This document shows, in pieces, positions 31,569 through 39,677 of a stretch of 42,011 bases of DNA (the stretch's first letter is position 1; every line of letters begins with the position of its first letter). Origin of the DNA: Elusimicrobiota bacterium (lineage in GTDB: Bacteria > Elusimicrobiota > Elusimicrobia > UBA1565); NCBI GenBank assembly GCA_016212885.1, contig JACRDO010000148.1, positions 1-42,011 of the forward strand. The letters run 5' to 3'. The translations under genes and the position numbers were made by a program. The notes under the pieces are model-generated. The model did not search any database. It saw nothing but the letters and a program-made list of their open reading frames with translations, and had not been told where the DNA came from.

Positions 31569-32691
31569 TGGCTTCTCTCATGTACTCCAAGGCGGCCTGG
31601 TTGCCTGGATCGATCTGGAGCGCCTTGTCGAACTCCAGCAGGGCGTCATAGACCCGCCCTTCGCGCAGAAGCTTCTTGCCGTTCTGCAGGACATCGCGGA
31701 CCATCCGCTTGTCCAGCTGGGCGATTGCGGGCCTGCCCAGCCAAACGGTCAGTCCGACCCGGTGCATCTGCCCGAGCTCCCCGTAGCCCGCGAACGCGTA
31801 GTCGAGCTCGATGACCTTCAGCTTGAAGCCGATGCCTCCCCGGAAACCCTGCCCGATGTCCTGGCCGGTCCGGTATCCCATCCTCAAAGCCAGAAGGTCG
31901 AACACGGCGTATTCCGCCCCCATGGCCGCGTAGAACCTTTCATCATGGCTGAGCACCTGGTCAGCTGTCAGGGTGAGGCTGTCCCCGCCGGGGCGGCATC
32001 TCCAGGCCAGGCCCAGCCGGTAGGTGTCCGGCAATGGCGTACGCGCCTGGTCGAATTTCAGACCGGGGCCCAGGTTCGACGCTGAAAGTCCGAGGCGCCA
32101 CTCCTGGTCCGGCACAGCGCTCAGGGATCCAGGCTTGGGGCGGTAGTACGCGATCGCCCCGGCATCTGCGGCCGCAGTCATGGCGGAGACCGAGTCCAGC
32201 CTTTCCCAAACCCCTTTGAGGTTGAGGCCCACGCTGAGGGTCGGACGTTCGGCTCTGTCTTTCATGAGGGCGCGGCTGTATGCCAGGCCCGCCGCGTAAT
32301 CAGAGGAGTCGATCATCCCGGTCTTGGCGCCCTGGGCGTCATAGCCTTGGAACTCGGTCATGCCCAACCGGGTCAGGTTGAAGTCGAGGACCGAGCCGCG
32401 GCGCAGGGGATAGGCGAGGGAAAGGTACTGGTGGTCCACCCCTTCGAAAGACCTGTTGTAGGTCATGGCGAACTGGGGATGCTCCAAGGAGGCCAATCCG
32501 GCCGGATTCCAATAAACCGAGTAGGCGTCCTCGGCCGCGGCCGCATGCGCCTCGCCCATGCCCACCGCGCGCGGGCTTGACGCGAATTTGAGGAAAGTCG
32601 CCCCAGCTGCGCCGGGCTCGCCCGCTTGCGCAGGCAAGGCCGAGCACAGACAGATGCAGATGCCCGCGAGGATGCGCCTCGGAGTCTTCAC
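31549..32691 (-). CDS. PorV/PorQ-family outer-membrane protein with C-terminal TPR
   Basis: The 380-residue protein starts at a GTG at 32691 with a signal peptide (MKTPRRILAGICICLCSALP-AQA). The barrel has the PorV/PorQ opening: GATFLKFASSPRAVGMGEAH and AYSVYWNPAGLASLEHPQFA, then repeated amphipathic strands ending LGQMHRVGLTVWLG. Residues about 325-380 form a TPR (AQLDKRMVRDVLQNGKKLLR, EFDKALQIDPGNQAALEYMR). PorV-type proteins help carry type IX-type cargo to the surface. It is the first gene of the operon to 24035 and has a strong leaderless promoter. No other type IX core gene is visible. Confidence 0.85.
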   Translation of the reverse strand: MKTPRRILAGICICLCSALPAQAGEPGAAGATFLKFASSPRAVGMGEAHAAAAEDAYSVYWNPAGLASLEHPQFAMTYNRSFEGVDHQYLSLAYPLRRGSVLDFNLTRLGMTEFQGYDAQGAKTGMIDSSDYAAGLAYSRALMKDRAERPTLSVGLNLKGVWERLDSVSAMTAAADAGAIAYYRPKPGSLSAVPDQEWRLGLSASNLGPGLKFDQARTPLPDTYRLGLAWRCRPGGDSLTLTADQVLSHDERFYAAMGAEYAVFDLLALRMGYRTGQDIGQGFRGGIGFKLKVIELDYAFAGYGELGQMHRVGLTVWLGRPAIAQLDKRMVRDVLQNGKKLLREGRVYDALLEFDKALQIDPGNQAALEYMREANEQLKR

Positions 32692-32698
32692 GGTAACA

Positions 32699-32726
32699 AG
32701 TATAGTATCCCTAATAGCAATGTCAA
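32699..32726 (-). promoter_or_regulatory. Sigma-70-type promoter of the surface-fibre operon
   Basis: Minus strand: TTGACA at 32726-32721, 16-base spacer, TATACT at 32704-32699, then seven bases to the GTG at 32691. A leaderless GTG-initiated message is predicted. Confidence 0.75.
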
Positions 32727-32753
32727 TAATGTAAATGTTGCGCGATCGAGGGG

Positions 32754-34487
32754 TTATTTCAGGCCGGAGAGCCAGGCTTGGGCCTCTGCGGCGTCCCGCT
32801 GGTTTCCGTATAAGGCGAGGTACTTCTCGACTTCGGCGGCGATCTCCTCGCGGCGGACGGATTTCTGCTCAAGCAGCCGCTCGGCCAAGTTCAAGTCATC
32901 GGGCCGGAAGTACTTGAACTCCTTCGGCTCGACCCACTCTTTTGGGAAGGAGCCCCTGCGGACGAAGGCCATGGCCTGCCGGTCCCAATAGACGAGGGCC
33001 CAGAGTTTCTCCGGCATGAAGAAGGCGTAGTAGGGCCGCCAAAAGGTCTTCTCGCTTTTGCTCTTCTTGCCGGCCCTCACAGGCAGCATCAGGCTCGTAC
33101 GCTCGAGCAGAGCGACCCCGATGCTGCCGGATTCCAAGAATTTCTGGAAATCCGTCGGCGACACCTGGGCCTTGTGGTAGCGGTCCAGGAGCGAATGGAA
33201 GATGTAGCGGCCATCGAAGAAGACCTTGTAGTCCGGAGCCAGCGCGAATCCCAGAAAGCCGCCCCAATGCCAGACATTGAGCATCCTCTTGGGCGCCAGG
33301 ACCGGGCGCTCCGCATCCAGGAAGGCGGCCAATTGGGCAGGGACATGGCGGGAATCGAAAGGACCCCAGCCCCGGAGCAGGGACGGGGCGATCCTCCCGG
33401 AGAAGAAGATGAGCCCGGCGACCGCGCCTGCGGCCAGCAGTCCGCGGGCCGCCCGCGCCCGAGCGTAGGGGAGGAGAGCCGAAGCCGCCACAGGCACCGC
33501 GACCGAAACGAAGTAGGCGTGCAGGCGCGCGTGCCTGGAAGCCGCAAGGCCGAAGAGGGCCAAGGCGGCCAGGTGCTCGGCGGGCAGATGGCGCAGGCGC
33601 CAGAGCGCGAGGGCGAAGCTGGAGACGAGGAGCACCCAGAAGGGCCATTGCCCTCCCTCGAGCACGCTGGCTTCCATCCATTCCACGATGTACTTCTTGA
33701 GCCCTCCCAGCTCGAGCCAGTGCTTCCAGAGCAGAGCGTAGATGGAGGGTCCGAAAGGGTTGAGCAGGCTCCCGCATGCCGCGGCCAGGAGCCAGAGGGC
33801 CGGCTCCAGACGGCGCTCCTTGAGCCAGTCTTTGACCGCGTAGATCGCGAGCAGGACGAGGCCGTACGCGAAGCCCGCATGGAGATTGGACCAGAGCGCG
33901 AAAAGCACGGCCAGGAGGGCGCACTTCACGGCCGCGCTCTGGGAAGCGCCGCCCTCGGAGGGCAGATGTTCTCCTCTCCCGGAGAGGGCAGCCGGACCCA
34001 GGGCTGTTCGCCCGAGCCTGTGCCTCTCAAGGCCGTCCCAGAGAGCGAGGAAGAAGAGCAGGGAGAAATTCTCCGGCCTGAGATCGTTGACAGCGTAGAC
34101 CCCGAGGGCCCAGGCGAAGACGCCGAAGGCCCGACCGAGCAAGGAGACTTCATAGAGCGAGAGGATCCTCAGGATCAGCGCGCCGCAGGCAGCGAGCTGG
34201 AGCAGCTTCAGGGCCCATAATCCCCAGAAGCCGGCCAGCTTGTACGCCGCGTAGAACACGGCCTGGGTCAGCCATTCGAAGTCGGCCCACGTCTGGCCGG
34301 AGAGGGTCCAGGAAAGCCAGTCGGCCTTGGGGATGGACCGGTGCTCCGCCATCCACCTCCCTGCGCTGAGGTGCCAGAAGACGTCGGGGTTGGACACCGG
34401 CAGGCAGAAGATGAACAGGGCGCAGGCGGCCAGAAGGGCCGCGGCCAGCAAAGGAAGAAACCCTGGATTCTTTTTCAGGACCGGCAT
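32754..34487 (-). CDS. Polytopic membrane protein, GT-C-like
   Basis: The 577-residue protein has about ten membrane segments. The first outside loop (NPDVFWHLSAGRWMAEHRSI, then WADFEWLTQAVFYAAY) is the conserved opening of a family of GT-C-like membrane proteins in which the acidic residues are thought to be catalytic. A soluble C-terminal part (about 430-577) ends in a helical region (LNLAERLLEQKSVRREEIAA). Residues about 161-184 (GPAALSGRGEHLPSEGGA) are encoded by a palindromic DNA insert that breaks an otherwise hydrophobic region. Likely a sugar transferase acting on a lipid-linked donor; the acceptor is unknown. Stop is 62 bases from the PorV-like gene start region, same strand. Confidence 0.7.
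   Translation of the reverse strand: MPVLKKNPGFLPLLAAALLAACALFIFCLPVSNPDVFWHLSAGRWMAEHRSIPKADWLSWTLSGQTWADFEWLTQAVFYAAYKLAGFWGLWALKLLQLAACGALILRILSLYEVSLLGRAFGVFAWALGVYAVNDLRPENFSLLFFLALWDGLERHRLGRTALGPAALSGRGEHLPSEGGASQSAAVKCALLAVLFALWSNLHAGFAYGLVLLAIYAVKDWLKERRLEPALWLLAAACGSLLNPFGPSIYALLWKHWLELGGLKKYIVEWMEASVLEGGQWPFWVLLVSSFALALWRLRHLPAEHLAALALFGLAASRHARLHAYFVSVAVPVAASALLPYARARAARGLLAAGAVAGLIFFSGRIAPSLLRGWGPFDSRHVPAQLAAFLDAERPVLAPKRMLNVWHWGGFLGFALAPDYKVFFDGRYIFHSLLDRYHKAQVSPTDFQKFLESGSIGVALLERTSLMLPVRAGKKSKSEKTFWRPYYAFFMPEKLWALVYWDRQAMAFVRRGSFPKEWVEPKEFKYFRPDDLNLAERLLEQKSVRREEIAAEVEKYLALYGNQRDAAEAQAWLSGLK
33936..34004. repeat. Nested palindromic insert inside a coding region
   Basis: Outer arms GCTCTGGG (33936-33943) and CCCAGGGC (33997-34004) enclose two hairpins, GCCCTC-G-GAGGGC (33951-33963) and CCTCTC-CCG-GAGAGG (33973-33987). 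The cloverleaf-like layout and the resulting low-complexity peptide suggest an in-frame REP-like element within the GT-C-like gene. Confidence 0.55.
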
Positions 34488-34549
34488 GGCGTTGCGGGTA
34501 TCATAGCATCATATTGAAGATCCGGCTGAAGTGCTCCTTGCGAATCCGA

Positions 34550-34555
34550 TATAAT
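34550..34555 (+). promoter_or_regulatory. -10 box (TATAAT) before GT-C gene
   Basis: A consensus TATAAT lies 11 bases before the ATG at 34567, so any leader is about five bases or less. The -35 is weak (CTGAAG at 34526-34531, 18-base spacer). Confidence 0.55.
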
Positions 34556-34566
34556 GGCGCAGACCC

Positions 34567-36165
34567 ATGCAGCGCAGAGACCGCCTGGCCGGCGCAGGCC
34601 TCTTCCTCGGAACACTCCTTCTATTCGTTTTTTCCTATCGGGCGTATTTCTCCGGAGGCTGGACCTTCGAGTTCTGCCACTACGCGGACATCGCCTCGAA
34701 CATCCTGAGCGGCCGCGGCTTCTCGACCTCCACGTTCTGGCCCTGCGAGCTCGCGGTGCTCGAGCGCGCCGGCGCCGCGGTCAAGGAGACCGGGCCCGTG
34801 GTGAGCCGCTCCCCGCTCTTCGCGTATTGGTCCGCGCTCTGGATGGCGCTCGGCCGCGCCGACTTCGGCATGGCCCTGGGCAGCGGCCTCGCGCACGCGT
34901 TCTGGGTGATCGTCATCTTCGTTATCGGGCGCCGCTTCTTCAGCTATCCCGCGGCCCTGCTGGCGGCCGGGCTGTGGCTGGTCCACCCCATGCTCACGGC
35001 AGGCTACGACCTCTCCGGCCATCCGGACGTGCTCTTTGGCTGTCTCTTCGGGCTGTTGAGCTTCCTTTATTGGCAGGCTCTCGAATCCCCCGAGCCTCCG
35101 GGCTTCGGCAGAGGATTCGGCCTCGGGTGCCTGGCCGGCGCCGCGCTCCTCACGCGCTCCAGCTTCGCCGTCTGGCTCCCCGTCTTCCTGGCCGCTCCCT
35201 TGCTCCGGCGAAAGACGAGACTGCTCCTGCCCTTCCTCACGGGATTCCTGGCTTTGAGCGCGCCTTGGCTCATCTATTCCCTTCGCACGTTCGGGGCCGT
35301 CTCCCCCCCTCTGCTGCTCTGGAACCTGGCTGACAAGACCTTGGTCCCGAACCTGCCTTGGATGGAGTACCGGGTCTACTCGCTCTCGGACTTCATGAAC
35401 GCGGATGCGCTGGCGGCCCTGCTCCGAAAAGGCTGGCTCTTCTTCAACGTCTTCCTGAAGGACCTGCCCACGCTGTGGGCCATGTCCGTTCTCTTTCCCT
35501 TCGCCGCGGCCGGCATGATCGTTCTCGGGGGCCCGGCCTCAGGCTTCGCCGCATGGCTTCTCATTCTCCTGGCCTGGCAGGCCGTCGCCTTCTCCTTCCT
35601 GCGCTACGAGGCGCTCGGCCTCTTCAATGGACGCTACTATCTTTGGTTCGCCCCCTTCGTGGTCCTTTATGCGGCCGCGTTTTTCGAGTCGAGATTCAAG
35701 TCAAAGGCCTGGAGGATCGGGGCCGCGGCGGCCCTGGCGCTCGTCTTGCAGTCCTGGGTCTCCATCTACGCGGCCATCCCGCGCGACTCCAGGCATCCGA
35801 GCGGCCTGGCGATCAAAGACTGGCCGGAGCTGAAGCACATCCGCGGCGCCGTCCCATCGGACGCCTGGATCGCGACCAACATCCCGGCTCAGATATCCTG
35901 GTACGCCAAGCGCAGGACATTCAACGTGACCAACCGGCCGCAGGACCTGCCGAGGCTGCTTGAGCGCTGGCCCGCGGAGTATGTTTTCCTGTCAAGCCAC
36001 GAGAGCGGGGAGCTGCAGAACTACCCGGCTTGGCTGGGGCTCCTCAACAGCGCCGGAGGCCCGGAGAACGCTCTCGAATGGATGGGATTCAAGCTGGAGA
36101 AAGCATTCGACGCAGGAGTGCTCTACCGGAAGGCCCCCTCAAGCCTCAAGCCAGGACGGCCTTGA
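34567..36165 (+). CDS. GT39/ArnT-like GT-C glycosyltransferase, membrane protein
   Basis: The 532-residue protein has about eleven membrane segments. The first loop carries HYADIASNILSGRGFST (Asp41), matching the acidic first-loop motif of ArnT/PMT-like and related family 39 transferases, and further typical parts are WLVHPMLTAGYDLSGHPDVL and GLGCLAGAALLTRSSFAVWL. A C-terminal soluble part (about 420-532) lies outside (WIATNIPAQISWYAKRRTFN). It should move a sugar from a polyprenyl-phosphate donor onto an envelope acceptor. It runs divergently from the GT-C-like gene at 34487 across a 79-base promoter region and overlaps the barstar gene end by 20 bases (convergent). Confidence 0.82.
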   Translation: MQRRDRLAGAGLFLGTLLLFVFSYRAYFSGGWTFEFCHYADIASNILSGRGFSTSTFWPCELAVLERAGAAVKETGPVVSRSPLFAYWSALWMALGRADFGMALGSGLAHAFWVIVIFVIGRRFFSYPAALLAAGLWLVHPMLTAGYDLSGHPDVLFGCLFGLLSFLYWQALESPEPPGFGRGFGLGCLAGAALLTRSSFAVWLPVFLAAPLLRRKTRLLLPFLTGFLALSAPWLIYSLRTFGAVSPPLLLWNLADKTLVPNLPWMEYRVYSLSDFMNADALAALLRKGWLFFNVFLKDLPTLWAMSVLFPFAAAGMIVLGGPASGFAAWLLILLAWQAVAFSFLRYEALGLFNGRYYLWFAPFVVLYAAAFFESRFKSKAWRIGAAAALALVLQSWVSIYAAIPRDSRHPSGLAIKDWPELKHIRGAVPSDAWIATNIPAQISWYAKRRTFNVTNRPQDLPRLLERWPAEYVFLSSHESGELQNYPAWLGLLNSAGGPENALEWMGFKLEKAFDAGVLYRKAPSSLKPGRP

Positions 36166-36556
36166 ACGGCCGCGGAGGGTCCTGCTCGCGCCAGAATCCC
36201 GCGGCAGATTCCAGGATGTCCAGGAAGACGGCGCTGTCCTCTGGCTTTTCGCGGCAGATGTCCCCGGAGTCCGTGAACACGAGCAGGAAGCCCGGATTGT
36301 CGATCCAGCCGTCCATGTCCGTCAAGCAGTCCGACAAAGCGTCCCAGTTGCCTCCGAAGTAATCCGGGAAGCGCAGGGCCTCGCCAAGCCGGCAAAGCAG
36401 GGCTTCCTTATCCGGGGCGCCCTTGCCGTCGATGCGCGCGCGGAAAAAGCCGAGCTCGTCCGCGGCCGCTTCAGCGGCCGCGAGCTCCTGGGGCGGCCCG
36501 TCCAGGCGAAGGACCGCCTTGCCCCCGGCGTCGGCCAGGAGGTTCCTCCAATCCAT
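36146..36556 (-). CDS. Barstar-family ribonuclease inhibitor
   Basis: The 136-residue protein is a barstar: FPDYFGGNWDALSDCLTDMD (residues 63-82) matches the inhibitor's binding helix, with Asp72 and Asp76 in the positions of barstar Asp35 and Asp39, which plug the RNase active site. The N-terminal strand and helix (LRLDGPPQELAAAEAAADEL) and the final beta strand (FLLVFTDSGD) fit the fold. It starts 13 bases after the stop of the barnase-like gene, so the inhibitor is made from the same message. It protects the cell from that RNase before export. Confidence 0.93.
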   Translation of the reverse strand: MDWRNLLADAGGKAVLRLDGPPQELAAAEAAADELGFFRARIDGKGAPDKEALLCRLGEALRFPDYFGGNWDALSDCLTDMDGWIDNPGFLLVFTDSGDICREKPEDSAVFLDILESAAGFWREQDPPRPFKAVLA

Positions 36557-36569
36557 GCCTGGATCGCGC

Positions 36570-37184
36570 CTAGCGGATGACCTGCAGCTCGATGAAGGTG
36601 CGGTAGTGGTCGGGCGAGTAGTAGAGGACCTCGCCCCCGCCGATGATGAGCCGCTCTGCGCCGCGGTGCCCCTGCGGAGGGCTGATCTGGAAGGTCCGGT
36701 CCCCGACCGTGACGGTCATGGGGCTGCCTTTCGGCGGGAGGACCGTGTACTCGCGGTAGTAGCCTTTGGGCTTGGCGGGCAGGCGGCCTTCGCGGTTCTC
36801 GAACACTACGCCGTCCTTGGGGAAGGGCAGAGGGGCGCCATTGTAGACCGCGGCGACGATCTTCAGGATGATGTCGACGCGGATGCGGTCGCTGAACTTA
36901 GGGAGAAGATCCTTGCCCGGCGGGATCGCCTTGGCCGAAGGCTCCTCAGTGGAAGCGCCCGGGATGTCGACCGGGCCGGCCTCGATCAGGTCGATGCCGA
37001 CGCCGCCGGAGATGTCCTCCCGCTGGCCGGCTGGGACGGAATTGAGCAAGGACCCGAAAGCCGAGGAGTCATCCGTACTGACTGAAGATGCCGTCCCCCT
37101 CCGCGCAACCGCGGCCAGCCCCAACACGACGATGACCGCGCCGATCGCCGCAAGCAAAGCCCAGCGCATCTTCTGGCTCTTCAT
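36570..37184 (-). CDS. Membrane-anchored or secreted barnase-like ribonuclease
   Basis: The 204-residue protein has an N-terminal hydrophobic segment (residues 7-27, RWALLAAIGAVIVVLGLAAV), a linker, and a microbial RNase (N1/T1, barnase) domain at about 95-204. Key motifs are VFENREGRLP (128-136), YYREYTV with Glu145 (barnase Glu73), HRGAERLI with Arg178 (Arg87) and SPDHYRTF with His193 (His102). All three catalytic residues are conserved. The hydrophobic segment is followed by RR rather than a signal-peptidase site, so it may remain anchored. GGAGG stands five bases before the ATG. The barstar gene follows directly. Confidence 0.9.
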   Translation of the reverse strand: MKSQKMRWALLAAIGAVIVVLGLAAVARRGTASSVSTDDSSAFGSLLNSVPAGQREDISGGVGIDLIEAGPVDIPGASTEEPSAKAIPPGKDLLPKFSDRIRVDIILKIVAAVYNGAPLPFPKDGVVFENREGRLPAKPKGYYREYTVLPPKGSPMTVTVGDRTFQISPPQGHRGAERLIIGGGEVLYYSPDHYRTFIELQVIR

Positions 37185-37221
37185 GTCGCCTCCAAGCCGG
37201 ATTCTACGGCTCCCAATGGGT

Positions 37222-37227
37222 ATTATA
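37222..37227 (-). promoter_or_regulatory. -10 box (TATAAT) of the RNase-barstar operon
   Basis: Minus-strand TATAAT with TTTAAA 16 bases upstream, 37 bases before the ATG at 37184. The leader holds a good Shine-Dalgarno. Confidence 0.55.
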
Positions 37228-37261
37228 CCTCCATTTCAGGCTATTTAAACCTTAATCATGT

Positions 37262-37267
37262 TATAAT
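37262..37267 (+). promoter_or_regulatory. -10 box (TATAAT), near-leaderless start
   Basis: Consensus TATAAT eight bases before the ATG at 37276, divergent from the RNase promoter in a 91-base intergenic region. No clear -35 at normal spacing. Confidence 0.55.
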
Positions 37268-37275
37268 CCTGCCGG

Positions 37276-37932
37276 ATGCTCAAGCGCGTTTCCTTATTCC
37301 TCCTGCTGCTCTGCTGCCGGCCCCTGGCAGCTGGGGACAACCAGTTCAGCGTCACGGACTCCCAGAGCAATTTCTATTCCGTCACCAACCGGTTCAACGG
37401 CGTCAACGACTTCGTTCACGTCAGGAAGCTCAACCCGAATGGAAGCCTGCTCTGGGAGAACTACCGCAGCCCGATCGGCTCAGACCTCAGGGCCTCCGCG
37501 GTCGCCGCGGACATCTTCGGCAATCTCGTGATCGCCGCGGTGCGCGGCCGGGGGAAAGACGCGGTCATGAGCGTCATCCGCTATCGAGCCGACGGCATGC
37601 TCGACTGGGAGACGGATTTCAACGACAACAACACGAACCTGCCCACGGCCTTGGCCTTGGACCGCGACGGCAACGCCTATGTCGGCGGCAACTCCCTGCG
37701 CCAGGGCCGCTCCCTGGCGCGCATCTGGAAATACGACAATTTCGGCACGGTCCGCTGGAACCGCGAGTACGGGGATTTCGGCAACAACTACGTCTGCCAG
37801 CTCCAGCTCGACATCCGGGGCGAGGTCATCCTGGGCGTCGAGACCCACCAGAGCGTCAGCGCAGCCTCCGGGCAGTACACGCTTGTTACCGTAGTCTACG
37901 ACCAGGGGGGCGCCCTGGTCTCCGCGCGATGA
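37276..37932 (+). CDS. Secreted SBBP/propeller-repeat protein
   Basis: The 218-residue protein has a signal peptide (MLKRVSLFLLLLCCRPLAAG) and then four repeats of the SBBP/PQQ-like kind: VHVRKLNPNGSLLWENYR, VIRYRADGMLDWETDF, ALDRDGNAYVGGNS, RIWKYDNFGTVRWNREYG. Each repeat gives a propeller blade, but four blades is low for a closed propeller, so it may pair with itself or another protein. The stop overlaps the start of the next gene as ATGA. It may serve as an accessory to the downstream solute-binding protein. Confidence 0.8.
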   Translation: MLKRVSLFLLLLCCRPLAAGDNQFSVTDSQSNFYSVTNRFNGVNDFVHVRKLNPNGSLLWENYRSPIGSDLRASAVAADIFGNLVIAAVRGRGKDAVMSVIRYRADGMLDWETDFNDNNTNLPTALALDRDGNAYVGGNSLRQGRSLARIWKYDNFGTVRWNREYGDFGNNYVCQLQLDIRGEVILGVETHQSVSAASGQYTLVTVVYDQGGALVSAR

Positions 37933-39677
37933 AGGCCTGCCTCTTCGCCCTGCTCCTGCATGCCTCGGCCCTCCAGGGCTGGGCCGCGGACCCGGAAACC
38001 TTCGTCAGCGCGGACGCTGACCGGGTCTACACCTTAGACCCCGCGGCCATCTACGACCGGCAGAGCTTCTCGGTCGCGCTCAACATCTACGAGCCCCTCG
38101 TGGCCTTCGGCTCGGAAGGGGCTAAGCCCTCGTTGGTGCCTTTCCTCAGCGCCGAGGTCCCCAGCGTTGAGAACGGCCTGCTCTCAAAGGACGGCCTCAC
38201 CTATTCCTTCCCCATTCGCAAGGATGTCCGCTTCCACCACGGCGGGGAACTCACCCCCGAGGACGTGCGCTACTCCCTGCTCCGCTTCCTCCTGCGCGAC
38301 CCCGAGGGCGGGCCCGCGGGCATCCTGCTCAAGCCTATCCTTGGGGTGTACTCGACCCGCGACGAGAATGGCGCCCTCGTCGTGCGGTATTCGGACGCGG
38401 CCCAGGCGGTGCGGGTGGAGGGCGATAAGGTCGTCATCCAGCTTCGCTCGCCTTACGCTCCGTTCCTGAGCATCATAGCCTCCTGGCCCTTGGTCACGTC
38501 CAAGAGCTGGGCCGCGGCGCACGGGGACTGGGACGGGGAGGAAGCCGCCTGGCAAGCCTTCAACAACCAGGATTTCCGCAAATCCTACCTGAGCTCCCAC
38601 GCCAACGGCACCGGGCCTTTCATGCTGGATGCGAGCAGCGCCTCCGCGAACCTGGTCGTGCTCAAGCGCCACGAAGCCTACTGGCGGGGCCCGGCCCGCT
38701 TGAAGACCGTGGTGCTCCGCCAGATCGATTCCGAGCTCGCGCGACTGAGTCTTCTGCAGACCGGCGACGCGGACCACGCGTCCCTGAGCCGCGCCAGCCT
38801 CGGGGACATCGCGGGCTCCGGCGCGATGGTCCTAGACGACCTGCCCGGCTCCGCCATCGGGCCGGCCTTCTTCTTCACCTTCGAGGCGGACCCCAAGGAC
38901 AACCCGGCCCTGGGAAGCGGCCGGCTCGACGGGGAAGGCATCCCGCCGGACTTCTTCAAGGACCCCGACGTGCGCCGCGGCTTCGCCTGCGCGTTCGACT
39001 ATGAGCTCTTCCTTAACACCGCCCTGCGCGGAAAGGGCGAGCGCGCCGAGGGACCTCTGCCCTTGAAATCCTTCGGCCTGAGCGCGGGGAGCCCCCCTTG
39101 CGGGCACGACCGCGCAAAAGCCGAACAGCACCTCCAGAAAGCCTGGGCCGGGCTCCTGTGGCGCAAAGGGTTCAAAGCCGAGGCAGCCTACAACGCCAAC
39201 GACCCCGCCGCGCACGCCGCGGCCGAGAACCTGTCGGCCGGGCTGCGCGCCATCCGGCCGTCGTTTTCCCTGACCCCCAAGCCTTTCTGGAAATCGACCC
39301 TGGAGAAGGAAGCCCTCCGGCACAGGCTGCCGGTCTTCATCTCCGGCTTCGAGGCGGATTACCCGGACCTGCACTCCTACGCTTTCAGCCTGCTCCACAG
39401 CGCGGGCTTCTTCCCCAAGGCCCAGCGCTACTCAAACCCGGCCGCGGACGCCATTGTCGACGAGGCGCGGCGCAGCCCGGACGACTCCGCCCGGGCCAAG
39501 GCCTATGGCGAGCTCCAGGCGCTCTACAAGAAGGACCTGCCGCAGGTCTACCTCTATGCCCCGGTCAACTTCAAGGCCCTGCGCACCGGGATCAGCGGAG
39601 CTCAGCCGGCTCACGGCCGGTTGGATCCCTTCACCCTGCACAACGCCCTCTATTTCTACCGCATCCGAAAGGACTAG
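37929..39677 (+). CDS. ABC-transporter solute-binding protein, family 5 (peptide/oligopeptide type)
   Basis: The 582-residue protein has a signal peptide (MKACLFALLLHASALQGWA) without a lipobox Cys, so it is free in the periplasm. Family 5 features are NIYEPLVAF, GLTYSFPIRKDVRFHHGGEL, TPEDVRYSLLRFL, GTGPFMLD, LVVLKRHEAYWRGPARLKTV and a C-terminal ADYPDLHSYAFSLLHS. Family members bind peptides, nickel or sugars for DppBCDF-like importers. No permease or ATPase gene follows; the next gene is convergent. Transport partners must be elsewhere, or the protein has another role, such as a chaperone or sensor subunit. Confidence 0.9.
   Translation: MKACLFALLLHASALQGWAADPETFVSADADRVYTLDPAAIYDRQSFSVALNIYEPLVAFGSEGAKPSLVPFLSAEVPSVENGLLSKDGLTYSFPIRKDVRFHHGGELTPEDVRYSLLRFLLRDPEGGPAGILLKPILGVYSTRDENGALVVRYSDAAQAVRVEGDKVVIQLRSPYAPFLSIIASWPLVTSKSWAAAHGDWDGEEAAWQAFNNQDFRKSYLSSHANGTGPFMLDASSASANLVVLKRHEAYWRGPARLKTVVLRQIDSELARLSLLQTGDADHASLSRASLGDIAGSGAMVLDDLPGSAIGPAFFFTFEADPKDNPALGSGRLDGEGIPPDFFKDPDVRRGFACAFDYELFLNTALRGKGERAEGPLPLKSFGLSAGSPPCGHDRAKAEQHLQKAWAGLLWRKGFKAEAAYNANDPAAHAAAENLSAGLRAIRPSFSLTPKPFWKSTLEKEALRHRLPVFISGFEADYPDLHSYAFSLLHSAGFFPKAQRYSNPAADAIVDEARRSPDDSARAKAYGELQALYKKDLPQVYLYAPVNFKALRTGISGAQPAHGRLDPFTLHNALYFYRIRKD

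Noticed and set aside
29791..32691. A complete type IX secretion system
   Set aside because: Only a PorV/PorQ-like barrel and a sorting-like C-terminal domain are visible; no PorK/L/M/N, SprA or PorU-like gene is in the window.
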